Assembly (NCBI GenBank): GCA_902495525.1 | Contig: CABUXL010000073.1 | Coordinates: 1-8,063 of the forward strand | Direction of reading: 5' to 3' | Source of the DNA: an uncultured Collinsella sp. | GTDB lineage: Bacteria; Actinomycetota; Coriobacteriia; Coriobacteriales; Coriobacteriaceae | DNA length: 8,063 bases | Shown: in pieces, positions 1-6,478 of the stretch | Position numbering within the stretch: position 1 is the stretch's first letter | How the letters are laid out: the number at the start of each line of letters is the position of its first letter | The notes under the pieces: model-generated | Seen by the model: only the letters and a program-made list of their open reading frames with translations | The model's database searches: none | Told to the model about the DNA's origin: nothing | Made by a program: the position numbers and the translations under genes

Positions 1-1081
1 CACGGGGGTCAGAGATGGAGTAAACCGCGTGGCCCATACCGTAGATGAGGCCCGTGCCGTCGAAGGCCTGCTTGTCGAGAATCTTGCCCAGGTAGGCTGC
101 GACCTCGTCCTCGTCCTCCCAATTGGAGACATGCGCACGGATATCCTCGTGCATGGACACGACCTTGGCGTTGGCGCCGCCGTGGCGCGGGCCTTTGAGC
201 GAGCCGATAGCCGCGGCGTAGGCGGAATACGGGTCGGTGGCCGAGGAGGACAGCACGCGGCAGGCGAACGTGGAGTTGTTGCCGCCGCCGTGCTCGGCAT
301 GCAGCATGAGCATCACGTCGAGCAGCATGGCTTCGTCGCGGGTGAATGCCATGCCGCCGCGGAGCACCTGCAGGATGGTCTCGGCGGTGGAAAGGCCGGG
401 TGTGGGGTGCGGTACATGAACCTCGGAGCCGCGGCGCTTGGCGACCGAGGCCATATGCGCGAAGGCGGCGATGCGGGGGAGACGGGCGAGCATGGAGATG
501 GCGACGTCGATTTCGTGCTCGGGTGTAATGGCGTCGGGCTCGGCGTCGAAGGCGTAGAGCAGCAGCACGGCGCGCTGAAGCACGTTCATGATGCTCGACG
601 ACACCGTGGTCATGGGGAACTCGCGGACGTACTCGTCGCTCAGGTGCCTAAAAGCGCCCAGACGTTCGCAAAAACCGTCAAGCTCTTCCTTGGTGGGCAG
701 AGAGCCCGTGATGAGCAGGTAGGCGACCTCTTCGTAGCCATAGCGATCCTCGGCCTGGGCGTTGTTGACCAGGTCCTCGATGCTGTAGCCACGAAGCGTG
801 AGTTTGCCCTGATCGGGCACAACTTTGCCGTCGACCTTGTTGTAGCCGTGCACGTCCGAGATGCGGGTAAGGCCCGCGACCACGCCCGAGCCGTCGGCAT
901 TGCGCAGACCGCGCTTGACATTGTGCTCGACAAACAGGCCCTCGTCGTACGGGTCGGTCGGCAGGCCGTGGTAGAGGTTTTCGCTTTCGGGCGAAATCTG
1001 ACGGCTCGCCTCGTAATCCAGAACCAGGCGGCTCAGGTGATCGTCGAAGCGGTAGTAGATTTTCTTGGCGTCGTAGGCCAT
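1..1081 (-). CDS. gltA: Citrate synthase, 3' end cut by the window edge
   Basis: Condenses acetyl-CoA and oxaloacetate to citrate, the entry step of the oxidative TCA branch and of glutamate precursor supply; cytoplasmic. The 360 visible codons carry the family landmarks: H261 in the stretch HAEHGGGNNSTF, the oxaloacetate-binding catalytic histidine H300 in KGPRHGGAN, and H351 in YGMGHAVY. The catalytic aspartate expected further on lies outside the window. Family members are about 430-450 residues, so roughly 80 are missing. GMGHAVY instead of the proteobacterial GFGHRVY resembles the clostridial/Gram-positive branch. The ATG at 1081 is preceded by a strong GGAGAGGAG ribosome site. It lies 77 bp downstream of the ACT-domain gene on the same strand and is probably co-transcribed with it. 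A 2-methylcitrate synthase role cannot be excluded. Identification is firm; the precise substrate is inferred. Confidence 0.95.
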   Translation of the reverse strand, partial: MAYDAKKIYYRFDDHLSRLVLDYEASRQISPESENLYHGLPTDPYDEGLFVEHNVKRGLRNADGSGVVAGLTRISDVHGYNKVDGKVVPDQGKLTLRGYSIEDLVNNAQAEDRYGYEEVAYLLITGSLPTKEELDGFCERLGAFRHLSDEYVREFPMTTVSSSIMNVLQRAVLLLYAFDAEPDAITPEHEIDVAISMLARLPRIAAFAHMASVAKRRGSEVHVPHPTPGLSTAETILQVLRGGMAFTRDEAMLLDVMLMLHAEHGGGNNSTFACRVLSSSATDPYSAYAAAIGSLKGPRHGGANAKVVSMHEDIRAHVSNWEDEDEVAAYLGKILDKQAFDGTGLIYGMGHAVYSISDPR

Positions 1082-1158
1082 GCGCGCTCCTCTCCGGTCC
1101 GCTTGGGGGCCGCGCGCTTGGACGATATGACGTCAAGCTGCCCCGAGCGGCTTGTTCG

Positions 1159-1446
1159 CTACAGGCGGTACATAAAGTTAAAGACGTCCTCGCGCTGGAT
1201 GGACACGTTGACGCCCGAAAGCTCGCCGGCCTCGGCCAGGGCCTTCTGCAGCTCGGCGAAGTCGAGCTTGGACTCGGCGGTGTCGGCCAGCATGGTCATG
1301 GTGAAGATGTCCTCGATAATGGACTGCGTAATGTCGCGGATGTCGACGTTGGCCTCGCCCAGAACACGGGTGACGCCGGCGACGATGCCGGGGCGGTTCT
1401 TGCCAAGGACGGTGATGACGATACGGGAGGACGAGATCTCGGCCAT
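1159..1446 (-). CDS. ACT-domain protein (UPF0237-type)
   Basis: A 95-residue protein consisting of a single ACT domain, the usual size for UPF0237 members. The N-terminal strand and loop (residues 8-30, IVITVLGKNRPGIVAGVTRV) show the classic ACT ligand-loop pattern GKNRPGIVAGV, followed by NVDIRDITQSI and a second alpha/beta unit to the C-terminus. ACT domains bind amino acids or similar small ligands. Stand-alone members such as this are thought to be regulatory, but no specific partner is known. Start ATG at 1446 has an AAAGGG ribosome site about 9 nt upstream. It is the first gene of a probable two-gene unit with citrate synthase, which suggests, but does not show, a link to central carbon or amino-acid control. 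Confidence 0.9.
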   Translation of the reverse strand: MAEISSSRIVITVLGKNRPGIVAGVTRVLGEANVDIRDITQSIIEDIFTMTMLADTAESKLDFAELQKALAEAGELSGVNVSIQREDVFNFMYRL

Positions 1447-1493
1447 GGGAAACCCTTTCGCGTGGTTGCGGCGCGCGCGGGGCGCTCCGCTAC

Positions 1494-1516
1494 GGTACAG
1501 TGTTCATCATTGTACC
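1494..1516. promoter_or_regulatory. Inverted repeat GGTACA-N11-TGTACC, possible operator
   Basis: Perfect 6-bp arms, GGTACA at 1494-1499 and TGTACC at 1511-1516, are separated by 11 bp. One arm overlaps the predicted TACAAT -10 of the ACT/citrate synthase promoter, a position suited to repression. The regulator is unknown. Confidence 0.35.
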
Positions 1517-1537
1517 TGTCTGGCGCAAAAAAGGCGC
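1509..1537 (-). promoter_or_regulatory. Candidate promoter of the ACT/citrate synthase unit
   Basis: On the minus strand a TACAAT -10 element (1509-1514) lies about 60 nt upstream of the ACT start codon. The -35 position 17 nt away reads GCGCCT (1532-1537), which is poor, so the promoter may need an activator or may be misplaced. The -10 is embedded in an inverted repeat listed separately. Confidence 0.4.
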
Positions 1538-1642
1538 GCTCGCTGCGGCGTTACATGCCTGCAACATGAGCGTAAGGGGGAAGGCCGTACGGGGAAGAGC
1601 CGTCTGGCGCGTGTCCGGCTCGTGTTGGGTTGATTTCCGATC

Positions 1643-1690
1643 TCAGCCGAACACATTGAGCGGACAGGCCGTTCCCGCAGTCAGCCGAAC
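1643..1690 (+). repeat. Direct repeat TCAGCCGAAC (two copies, 38-bp period)
   Basis: The 10-mer TCAGCCGAAC occurs at 1643-1652 and again at 1681-1690, and a partial copy in inverted orientation (CGGCTGA) follows at 1699-1705. Two direct copies and one inverted within about 60 bp would fit a protein-binding region, for instance recombinase arm sites or a regulator, but nothing in the sequence decides its role. Confidence 0.5.
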
Positions 1691-1774
1691 GCCTCCGACG
1701 GCTGATTCCGAACTGGAAGCGGAGGGCATCCCCGCCCTTCGGCAGGGGATACCGCTCCGCGGCGCATGCCGCGG
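1681..1774. other. Cluster of three strong hairpins
   Basis: Three consecutive inverted repeats are visible. The first has 7-bp arms TCAGCCG/CGGCTGA with an 11-nt loop (1681-1705). The second is ATCCCC-GCC with GGC-A-GGGGAT, a 9-bp stem with one bulged A and loop CTTC (1728-1750); it can be extended by AGCGG (1718-1722) pairing with CCGCT (1752-1756). The third is CCGCGGC/GCCGCGG with a 4-nt loop (1757-1774). No clear T-run follows on either strand, so a classic intrinsic terminator is not obvious, although the cluster sits 70-160 bp beyond the recombinase stop codon. A structured RNA, an attachment region or a terminator remnant are all possible. Confidence 0.5.
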
Positions 1775-1842
1775 GCGGCGCCCCTATCGGATCACCGTGA
1801 CCTCAGTTGGGATGGGCCCAGCACTGCCGCGTACTCGGTGAG

Positions 1843-2568
1843 CTAGAGCCAACTGTTCATCTTCACGTCGCGTATGGCGATATTTCGGTCGTCCGGCTCG
1901 GTGATGCCGTAGCCGAACGCCTGGAGCGTCTCGATGGACTCCTGGATCCTCTGTTGGAACATGGGACCCGGATCGACCCTCGGCCCGAGGTGCCCGCGCC
2001 AAAGGCACGGCGTGGCGCGCAGCATGTTATGGATTTTGGAGATGGGCTCGATGTCGGCGTAGACGTTGAGCGTCGCCATGGCGTCCTTGTGGCCGAGGAT
2101 CGATTGGAGCGCCTTGATATCGCCGCCTTGGCGGATCCACTGCGTTGCGAACGTGTGGCGAAGGCCGTGGAACGTGATCAGCTCGTCGTTGGTGCCCATG
2201 AGGCCGTTGGTCTCCGAGAACGTCTTGAACGCCCTGCGGATATAGCTTGTCGTCGCGAAGGTCGCGCCCGGCTCCGACAGGATGTAGCAGTCCCCGATCT
2301 CGACCGCCCCGGTAAGGCCGCGCAAGCGCAGCTTTCCGCAGTCGATCTCGTGGGTCTCCTTCAGGAAGGGGAGTAGGCCGACCGGGTCGATGGGGATACC
2401 CCTGGCGTCATGGGTCTTGGTGTCCTTGATGAACGAACCCATTCCCTTCGCGTACGCCACCGAGTGCCTGATCGAGATCAGGCCCGTCTCGAAATCCACA
2501 TCGCACCACCGAAGGCCGCAGACCTCGCCGATTCGCATCCCCGTGTGCAGGGCGAGTACGACCGCCCT
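1843..2568 (-). pseudogene. Tyrosine recombinase/integrase remnant, catalytic domain only
   Basis: Phage- or ICE-type site-specific recombinase that has lost its N-terminal half. The catalytic domain is intact and shows the expected residues in order: Arg in GMRIGEVCGLRW, Lys in the DTKTHDARGIPI hairpin, HGLRHTFAT (His-x-x-Arg), LGH of the box II histidine, and the nucleophile Tyr in NVYADI. The first ATG (2538) is the Met inside the conserved TGMRIGE motif, so it is not a natural start: ten more in-frame codons upstream (RAVVLALHTG) also match the family before a TAG at 2569-2571. The N-terminal arm-binding and core-binding domains, usually about 170 residues, are absent, and their place is taken by an XRE gene in the same frame. 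If translated from 2538 it would be 231 residues and probably inactive alone. It marks this locus as mobile-element derived. Confidence 0.85.
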
Positions 2569-2820
2569 CTAATCCTCGGCGGACCAATCGAGTCCGAACT
2601 CCTTTCGGGCATCCTCTTCGCTCATGACTTCGAGAAGGTCTCCGGGTTGGCAACGAAGGGCGAGGCATAGCTGCTCGAGTGTGTTGAAGCGAATGCCGCG
2701 AATATGCCCTTTTTTAATACGGGACAGGTTCACGGGCGTGGTTCCAATCCTTTCGGCAAGTTCGTTCGAGGAAATCTTTCGCTCGGCCATGATCTTGTCG
2801 AGGCGAACAATTACGGGCAT
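2569..2820 (-). CDS. Small XRE/Cro-type regulator (YozG-like)
   Basis: An 83-residue DNA-binding protein, essentially one helix-turn-helix domain of the HTH_26 type. The motif runs from about residue 15 to 55 (ISSNELAERIGTTPVNLSRI, then IRFNTLEQLCLALRCQPGDL). RFNTLEQLCLALRCQPGDLLE is the typical signature of the small regulators paired with DUF2975 membrane proteins. The ATG at 2820 has an AAGGAA ribosome site overlapping the stop codon of the upstream DUF2975 gene 9 bp away, so the two are probably translationally coupled. The C-terminal tail (EEDARKEFGLDWSAED) is a little longer than usual. Its stop codon is the only thing separating it from an in-frame recombinase remnant. It is expected to repress its own operon through the palindrome at 3380-3398. 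Confidence 0.88.
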   Translation of the reverse strand: MPVIVRLDKIMAERKISSNELAERIGTTPVNLSRIKKGHIRGIRFNTLEQLCLALRCQPGDLLEVMSEEDARKEFGLDWSAED

Positions 2821-2829
2821 GGCGTTTCC

Positions 2830-3342
2830 TTACGCAATCTCGTCGGAGTCGAGGTACAGCTCTCGGGCGTACAAGAAGAGCTGGGAAAGCATGAACAGGA
2901 CGATGCCGAGAACCAGAGAGGTCCAATCGAATGATGAAGCGATCTCTTGGGCGCCGACGGCCCCCTCGCCGCCAAACATCGAAACGGAGGTTTTGAGTGA
3001 GCCGGCGTAGAGGCTGGTGGCAGCTTGAACAACGAAGAGAATGCCGAGCACCTTCAAGCATGTCGCAGACCCTTTCTTGAAGGGGTCTCCGCTCTTGATC
3101 GTCCACACGAGAACGGCGCTGAGGATGGTCGTAGCGATACCGATGACGGCAGGGACCAATGTCGAGATCGCAAGGGCTGGATACGCGGGGGAGTCTGCAA
3201 TTACAGGGTTGTCGAGCACTTCGATTGCTGGCTTTAAGGAGAACGCCACTTGTGCGATGGCGGTGGCGCAAAGGGTCGCAGAGGCTATCGCACATGCGAT
3301 GCGGAAGGAATGAAGCCGGGGAGTGCGATTGTCGGAACTCAT
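2830..3342 (-). CDS. DUF2975-type four-helix membrane protein
   Basis: A 170-residue integral membrane protein with four predicted helices at about residues 12-35, 56-81, 94-113 and 138-158. Between helices 2 and 3 it carries SGDPFKKGSATCLKVLG, matching the (G)xPF...L..(I/L)G pattern of DUF2975, and it ends in the charged tail ARELYLDSDEIA typical of that family. DUF2975 proteins (for example YoaS of Bacillus subtilis) are regularly encoded with a small XRE regulator, as here; their molecular role is not established. The ATG at 3342 has a strong CGGAGG ribosome site 5 nt upstream. The family call rests on topology, motif and neighbour. Confidence 0.78.
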   Translation of the reverse strand: MSSDNRTPRLHSFRIACAIASATLCATAIAQVAFSLKPAIEVLDNPVIADSPAYPALAISTLVPAVIGIATTILSAVLVWTIKSGDPFKKGSATCLKVLGILFVVQAATSLYAGSLKTSVSMFGGEGAVGAQEIASSFDWTSLVLGIVLFMLSQLFLYARELYLDSDEIA

Positions 3343-3379
3343 AATAACCTCCGAAGAATTTAAAAGACTCAGGTTACTT

Positions 3380-3398
3380 TTTAACAGTTTATGTTAAA
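3380..3398. promoter_or_regulatory. Palindromic operator TTTAACA-N5-TGTTAAA
   Basis: A perfect inverted repeat with 7-bp arms and a 5-bp spacer. It covers the predicted -10 of the DUF2975-XRE promoter, the expected place for repression by the XRE protein encoded in the same operon. The size (19 bp, one helical turn between half-site centres) suits a dimeric HTH protein. The binding partner is inferred. Confidence 0.55.
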
Positions 3399-3414
3399 TT
3401 GACTTTGCCGGCAA
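3386..3414 (-). promoter_or_regulatory. Predicted promoter of the DUF2975-XRE operon
   Basis: Minus-strand -35 TTGCCG (3409-3414) and -10 TAAACT (3386-3391) are separated by exactly 17 bp and lie 44 bp or more upstream of the DUF2975 start. Both hexamers are reasonable sigma-70-type matches (4 of 6 each). The -10 falls in the centre of a palindrome. Confidence 0.55.
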
Positions 3415-3421
3415 GTAATAA

Positions 3422-3444
3422 GGGCCGAGCATTTTGTTCGGCCC
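3422..3444 (+). terminator. Hairpin in the leader of the permease gene, terminator- or attenuator-like
   Basis: GGGCCGA (3422-3428) pairs with TCGGCCC (3438-3444). On the plus strand the stem extends through a G-U pair to ten base pairs with a TTT loop. It is followed by CTCTGTT rather than a clean T-run, so termination would be weak. On the minus strand it is followed by TTATTACTT. It lies between divergent genes, 33 bp before the permease start, so it would sit in the permease mRNA leader or be the relic of a displaced upstream gene. Confidence 0.4.
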
Positions 3445-3467
3445 CTCTGTTCCGACTGGATGAGGTT

Positions 3468-3471
3468 AAGG
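3468..3471 (+). promoter_or_regulatory. Ribosome binding site AAGG that sets the permease start
   Basis: AAGG lies 6 nt before the ATG at 3478. The longer candidate start at 3460 has only a C/T-rich stretch in front and no Shine-Dalgarno sequence; a third ATG at 3484 is 12 nt from the AAGG. Confidence 0.55.
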
Positions 3472-3477
3472 TTGGCG

Positions 3478-5700
3478 ATGAATATGCTCAAAATCTCGAA
3501 GGCGATCTTTAGGTCGCTTCTCTCCTCCAGGTCGCTCTGTGTTGTCGTTGTTGCGTTGATGGTTCTTTGTGCTCTGCCCGTCTTCAGGAGCGCGGCTGGC
3601 ATCGACGGACGGGTCGAATACCTCGAGTCGGGAATAACCCGTGTTGAGCAGGAATTGTCAGCATCCTATGCGGATGCGCTTGTGAATGCGGGGGAGGACG
3701 GTGTCTATACCTCTTCATCAAGCATGCCCGCGCTTCTGTACCCTCTTGCCGCGGGACGTCTTATCTTGGCACCGCTCTCTCCCCTACTTCCGTTTCTGCA
3801 GATATCGGATGGAGAGTACACCTATTATGACGGATCGAAGGAGTACTTGCTATGGGTCGCAACGGCCGTTGCCGTCTCGTTCCTTGCTGCGCGTCTTAAC
3901 AAACGTGAAAAGCTCATCATCCAGGCACCGATGGGCGAGCTGGGTAGACTTGTTGCATCGAGCGTATGGGCGAGTGTTTTTGCAATGCTTGCCGTCCTCG
4001 CCATCAATCTTCCAGGGATAATCGCCGCGCTTGTGAAGAATGGCCCGGGCTCGCCGTTCTATCCGATAGGCTACATTCAATATGCGACTCCGGTTATCAA
4101 ACCGGCTTGGCTGGTGTTCGCGCAGACGGCCATCTTGCAATTCTTGGTGGCAGCGTTCATCTCGCTTGTCGTTCACCTTGCCGTGAAGATTGCCAATAAC
4201 CCTACGCTTGGAATCGTGTTCGTATGTGCCCTGATGGGGGTGACGATGGTTCCCGGGTATTACGGAAGATCCATCGCTTTACGTGAGTTCGCCCTGTTGA
4301 ATCCCCTTACGTATGCGAACACTGAGTTGACCGTCGGCGCCTATAGCCCGTACCCGACAACGCAGATAGTGAATCTGCCTGGACTTTGCTTCGAGCGTGG
4401 CGCGATTGCCCTCGTATGCGCAATCGGGATCGAGGTGCTGGCAATTAGCCTGCTTTGCGTTGCTGGAAAGAGCGGCTGCGCGTGCCCGATATCCCCGATT
4501 TGTCTTGAGAGAGGTTCCTTCACTGCATCGAGAACGGCAACTCGTTCGAGCGCTTGTGCCTCCGCCGTTGCATACGTAAGAACGATGGGGAAACTGCTCC
4601 TGCGTTCTCCTACCCTCGCCGTATGCGCGATTGCAATGTCGACGACGATGCTGGCCCCGGCTCTGGTCGAGATGTTTCCTGACGCTGATAACGTTTCCGC
4701 TGTTCGGTATAGGGATGGGGAGCTCCGTTCAATAGATCGGTATCTAGAGCAGAACGCTGCGAATATGGACGTCGAGGGCAAAGCGGCCCTGGAAGACATG
4801 CGGGATGCTCTTTCGGGTTTCGTGTACGCGCCTATGCCTGCGGAGGGGTTTCGAAGCCTTGCGACGTACGAGCGCGCTCGAGGTGAGCTGGGCGCGGCAG
4901 ATGCGACTCTCCTGCAATCGATCGGAATCGAGCCGGAGACTCCTTCTCGTGCGGAGGCGCGCGCCCTTCTGCTTGAGTCGATCGCGAGCTTGCCGGACCC
5001 CAAGGTTTACGAGTTAAGTACGAAGATGCCCCCATTAATCCTCCTTTCGTATCTCCAGGCAGCGCTTCCCTCCTTATTTTTGCTGTTGCCCGTGGTTGTC
5101 ACATCGCTCGCGTGCACCCACCTGCAGTGTCGTTCCCTTCTGGTTCTCCAGATCCCCGCAACAGCGCATGTGCGTTTTCTGACGGCTGTTGCGCTGGCTC
5201 TCCTGCTTGGCTTGGTGCTGCTTTTGGTGTCGATGGTTCCCGCTGTCGTTGTGTCCGTGATTAAGAACGGTGCGGGTGGATCGGAGTATCCCGTCGCTCT
5301 CATTCGGGCGGGAGCTTCGACAACGTCCATAGTGGGGGAGGCGGTGTTGTGCAGTATTCCGTTGCTGGTCATGGCATACGGCGTGATTTCCGTCGTCGCT
5401 GCGTTGACAGCAGCGATTAGCCGCAACCCCGTTGTCACCGGAATGGTTTGCGCGGTTCTCTTGGTGTTGGGTTCGTTGAGCGCTCATGTTGAAAGCGTGG
5501 GCATGGGCGTCGCGCTGCTGGCTCCATTCGCCTCGTTTGATCCCGCTTCCCAGGTGGGGACGATTGGGTTCCTTGGGCGAGGGACGAACGCGATGCCTTT
5601 TGGAGAGGTCGTCGGCGCATCGGGCGCTCTGCTGGTGGTCTTGGGCGCCGTATCTCCGTTGATGGTGCGCCTGAGTGTTCCAAAGATCGAAAGGGGATGA
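3478..5700 (+). CDS. Double-length ABC-2-type permease with two homologous halves
   Basis: A 740-residue membrane protein predicted to form the channel of an ABC exporter. Each half has one helix, a large loop, then about five helices, the topology of ABC-2-type permeases. Helices in half 1 are near residues 22-37, 123-140, 162-184, 211-236, 244-258 and 308-328; in half 2 near 378-396, 519-544, 567-587, 621-647, 651-668 and 708-730. The loops at about 40-120 and 397-515 should be extracytoplasmic. The halves share sequence: VKNGPGSPFYPIGYI against IKNGAGGSEYPVALI, and KIANNPTLGIVFVCALM against AISRNPVVTGMVCAVLL. The gene therefore looks like a tandem duplication giving both transmembrane domains in one chain. 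A Cys-rich stretch (GCACPISPIC) lies in the cytoplasmic linker. The downstream ATPase overlaps or abuts it, so they form one transporter. The ATG at 3460 is an alternative start. Substrate unknown; a peptide or lantibiotic-like compound is plausible but unproven. Confidence 0.85.
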   Translation: MNMLKISKAIFRSLLSSRSLCVVVVALMVLCALPVFRSAAGIDGRVEYLESGITRVEQELSASYADALVNAGEDGVYTSSSSMPALLYPLAAGRLILAPLSPLLPFLQISDGEYTYYDGSKEYLLWVATAVAVSFLAARLNKREKLIIQAPMGELGRLVASSVWASVFAMLAVLAINLPGIIAALVKNGPGSPFYPIGYIQYATPVIKPAWLVFAQTAILQFLVAAFISLVVHLAVKIANNPTLGIVFVCALMGVTMVPGYYGRSIALREFALLNPLTYANTELTVGAYSPYPTTQIVNLPGLCFERGAIALVCAIGIEVLAISLLCVAGKSGCACPISPICLERGSFTASRTATRSSACASAVAYVRTMGKLLLRSPTLAVCAIAMSTTMLAPALVEMFPDADNVSAVRYRDGELRSIDRYLEQNAANMDVEGKAALEDMRDALSGFVYAPMPAEGFRSLATYERARGELGAADATLLQSIGIEPETPSRAEARALLLESIASLPDPKVYELSTKMPPLILLSYLQAALPSLFLLLPVVVTSLACTHLQCRSLLVLQIPATAHVRFLTAVALALLLGLVLLLVSMVPAVVVSVIKNGAGGSEYPVALIRAGASTTSIVGEAVLCSIPLLVMAYGVISVVAALTAAISRNPVVTGMVCAVLLVLGSLSAHVESVGMGVALLAPFASFDPASQVGTIGFLGRGTNAMPFGEVVGASGALLVVLGAVSPLMVRLSVPKIERG
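5690..5696 (+). promoter_or_regulatory. Ribosome binding site AAAGGGG for the ATPase gene
   Basis: AAAGGGG lies inside the last codons of the permease gene. It touches the ATG at 5697, leaving no spacer, but is 9 nt from the ATG at 5706, which is the reason for choosing 5706. Confidence 0.5.
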
Positions 5701-5705
5701 TCTCG

Positions 5706-6446
5706 ATGATTGACCTTCAAACGCTGACGATCTCTTATGGAAAGAAGGTGCTCGTAGATTCGGTGAACGCTGAGTTTGCCCCGGGTACGGTCTACGGTCT
5801 CGTCGCTCCGAACGGGCATGGAAAGACGACGTTGCTGCGTGCGATGGCAGGTTTGCCGGGTCCTCGCGTGGACGGGAGCATCGTTCTGGATGAGGTGCAG
5901 GGTACGGGTGCGAGAGAGGTCCGTTCTATGATCTTCTATGCACCTGGTGAGGGGACGCTGCTGTATCCCGGATTGCGTGCGGAAGATCACCTCAAGATGG
6001 TTTGCGATATGTGGCCGCATGCTCGCGATATCGAAGAGATAGTGGAACAAACGCAGATAGGCGAGTTCGCGAAGATGAGGATCCGCACTCTGAGCCAGGG
6101 CATGAAGCAGCAGCTTACCCTGGCGATTGCGTATGCGACGGGCGCGCGGTACCTTCTATTAGATGAGCCCATGAACGCGCTCGACCCCAGCAGGGTGGAC
6201 TTGCATTCCGAGATTCTCAGGAAGCTGGCCGATTCTGGTACGTGCATCATCATGTCATCCCACATCTTGGATTCGGTCGATAGGCTGTGCGATGAGATTC
6301 TGTTTTTGAAGGATGGGAGGCTCATTAGAAGCATTCCGCAAGATGATGCTGCGCCGAAGTCTCCTGGATCCCATTTCGCAAAGCCTGCCGGACGCGCCGA
6401 GGGTGCGCTAAGCACGTATCGGCGACTCTACGAAAAGGGCGGGTAG
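5706..6446 (+). CDS. ABC transporter ATP-binding protein
   Basis: A 246-residue stand-alone nucleotide-binding domain that should power the permease encoded just upstream. Visible motifs in order: A-loop Tyr 11 (ISYGKK), Walker A at 34-42 (APNGHGKTT), signature LSQGM at 129-133, Walker B YLLLDE at 149-154, D-loop ALD at 158-160 and H-loop His 186 (MSSHIL). All catalytic elements are present except the Q-loop: where YxPQE is expected the protein reads YAPGE (78-82), so the glutamine is replaced by glycine. The first Walker A glycine is also alanine. The C-terminal tail (about 205-246) is variable. The start at 5697 would overlap the permease stop (ATGA); 5706 has better ribosome-site spacing, and both keep the same frame. 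Dimerisation of this ATPase beneath the double permease would give a complete exporter. Confidence 0.93.
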   Translation: MIDLQTLTISYGKKVLVDSVNAEFAPGTVYGLVAPNGHGKTTLLRAMAGLPGPRVDGSIVLDEVQGTGAREVRSMIFYAPGEGTLLYPGLRAEDHLKMVCDMWPHARDIEEIVEQTQIGEFAKMRIRTLSQGMKQQLTLAIAYATGARYLLLDEPMNALDPSRVDLHSEILRKLADSGTCIIMSSHILDSVDRLCDEILFLKDGRLIRSIPQDDAAPKSPGSHFAKPAGRAEGALSTYRRLYEKGG

Positions 6447-6478
6447 AAATGCAAGTTAAAAATCTATGTGGCCAATGT

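Larger units (their letters stand above)
1447..1842. other. Gene-poor interval between the ACT gene and the recombinase remnant
   Basis: No open frame here looks like a real protein on either strand; those present are low-complexity antisense or GC-driven frames. The interval holds the promoter region of the ACT gene on its left and, from about 1640 to 1780, direct repeats and strong hairpins. A 9-bp direct repeat GTCTGGCGC occurs at 1518-1526 and 1602-1610. Because it lies just beyond the 3' end of an integrase remnant, it is a reasonable place for the left boundary of an inserted element. No tRNA gene or duplicated attachment core was found. Confidence 0.6.

Noticed and set aside
1128..1135. 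Perfect palindrome TGACGTCA between the ACT and citrate synthase genes
   Set aside because: Eight bases are too short to mean much, and no promoter with correct spacing is associated.
29..1633. A 534-codon plus-strand open frame
   Set aside because: It is the antisense of the citrate synthase and ACT genes, and its sequence is low in complexity (Val, Gly, His, Ala rich) with no family features. The minus strand has unmistakable catalytic motifs.
1807..2376. A 189-codon plus-strand frame
   Set aside because: Antisense to the recombinase catalytic domain, whose His-x-x-Arg and Tyr motifs show the coding strand.
2390..2670. Several overlapping frames across the XRE-recombinase junction
   Set aside because: They are out of frame with both recognisable domains and show no family features; they are shadows.
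3384..3392. ACAGTTTAT, a full match to the LytTR 9-mer
   Set aside because: No second copy lies 12-13 bp away on either side, and the match is part of the palindrome over the DUF2975 promoter. A single degenerate 9-mer is expected by chance.
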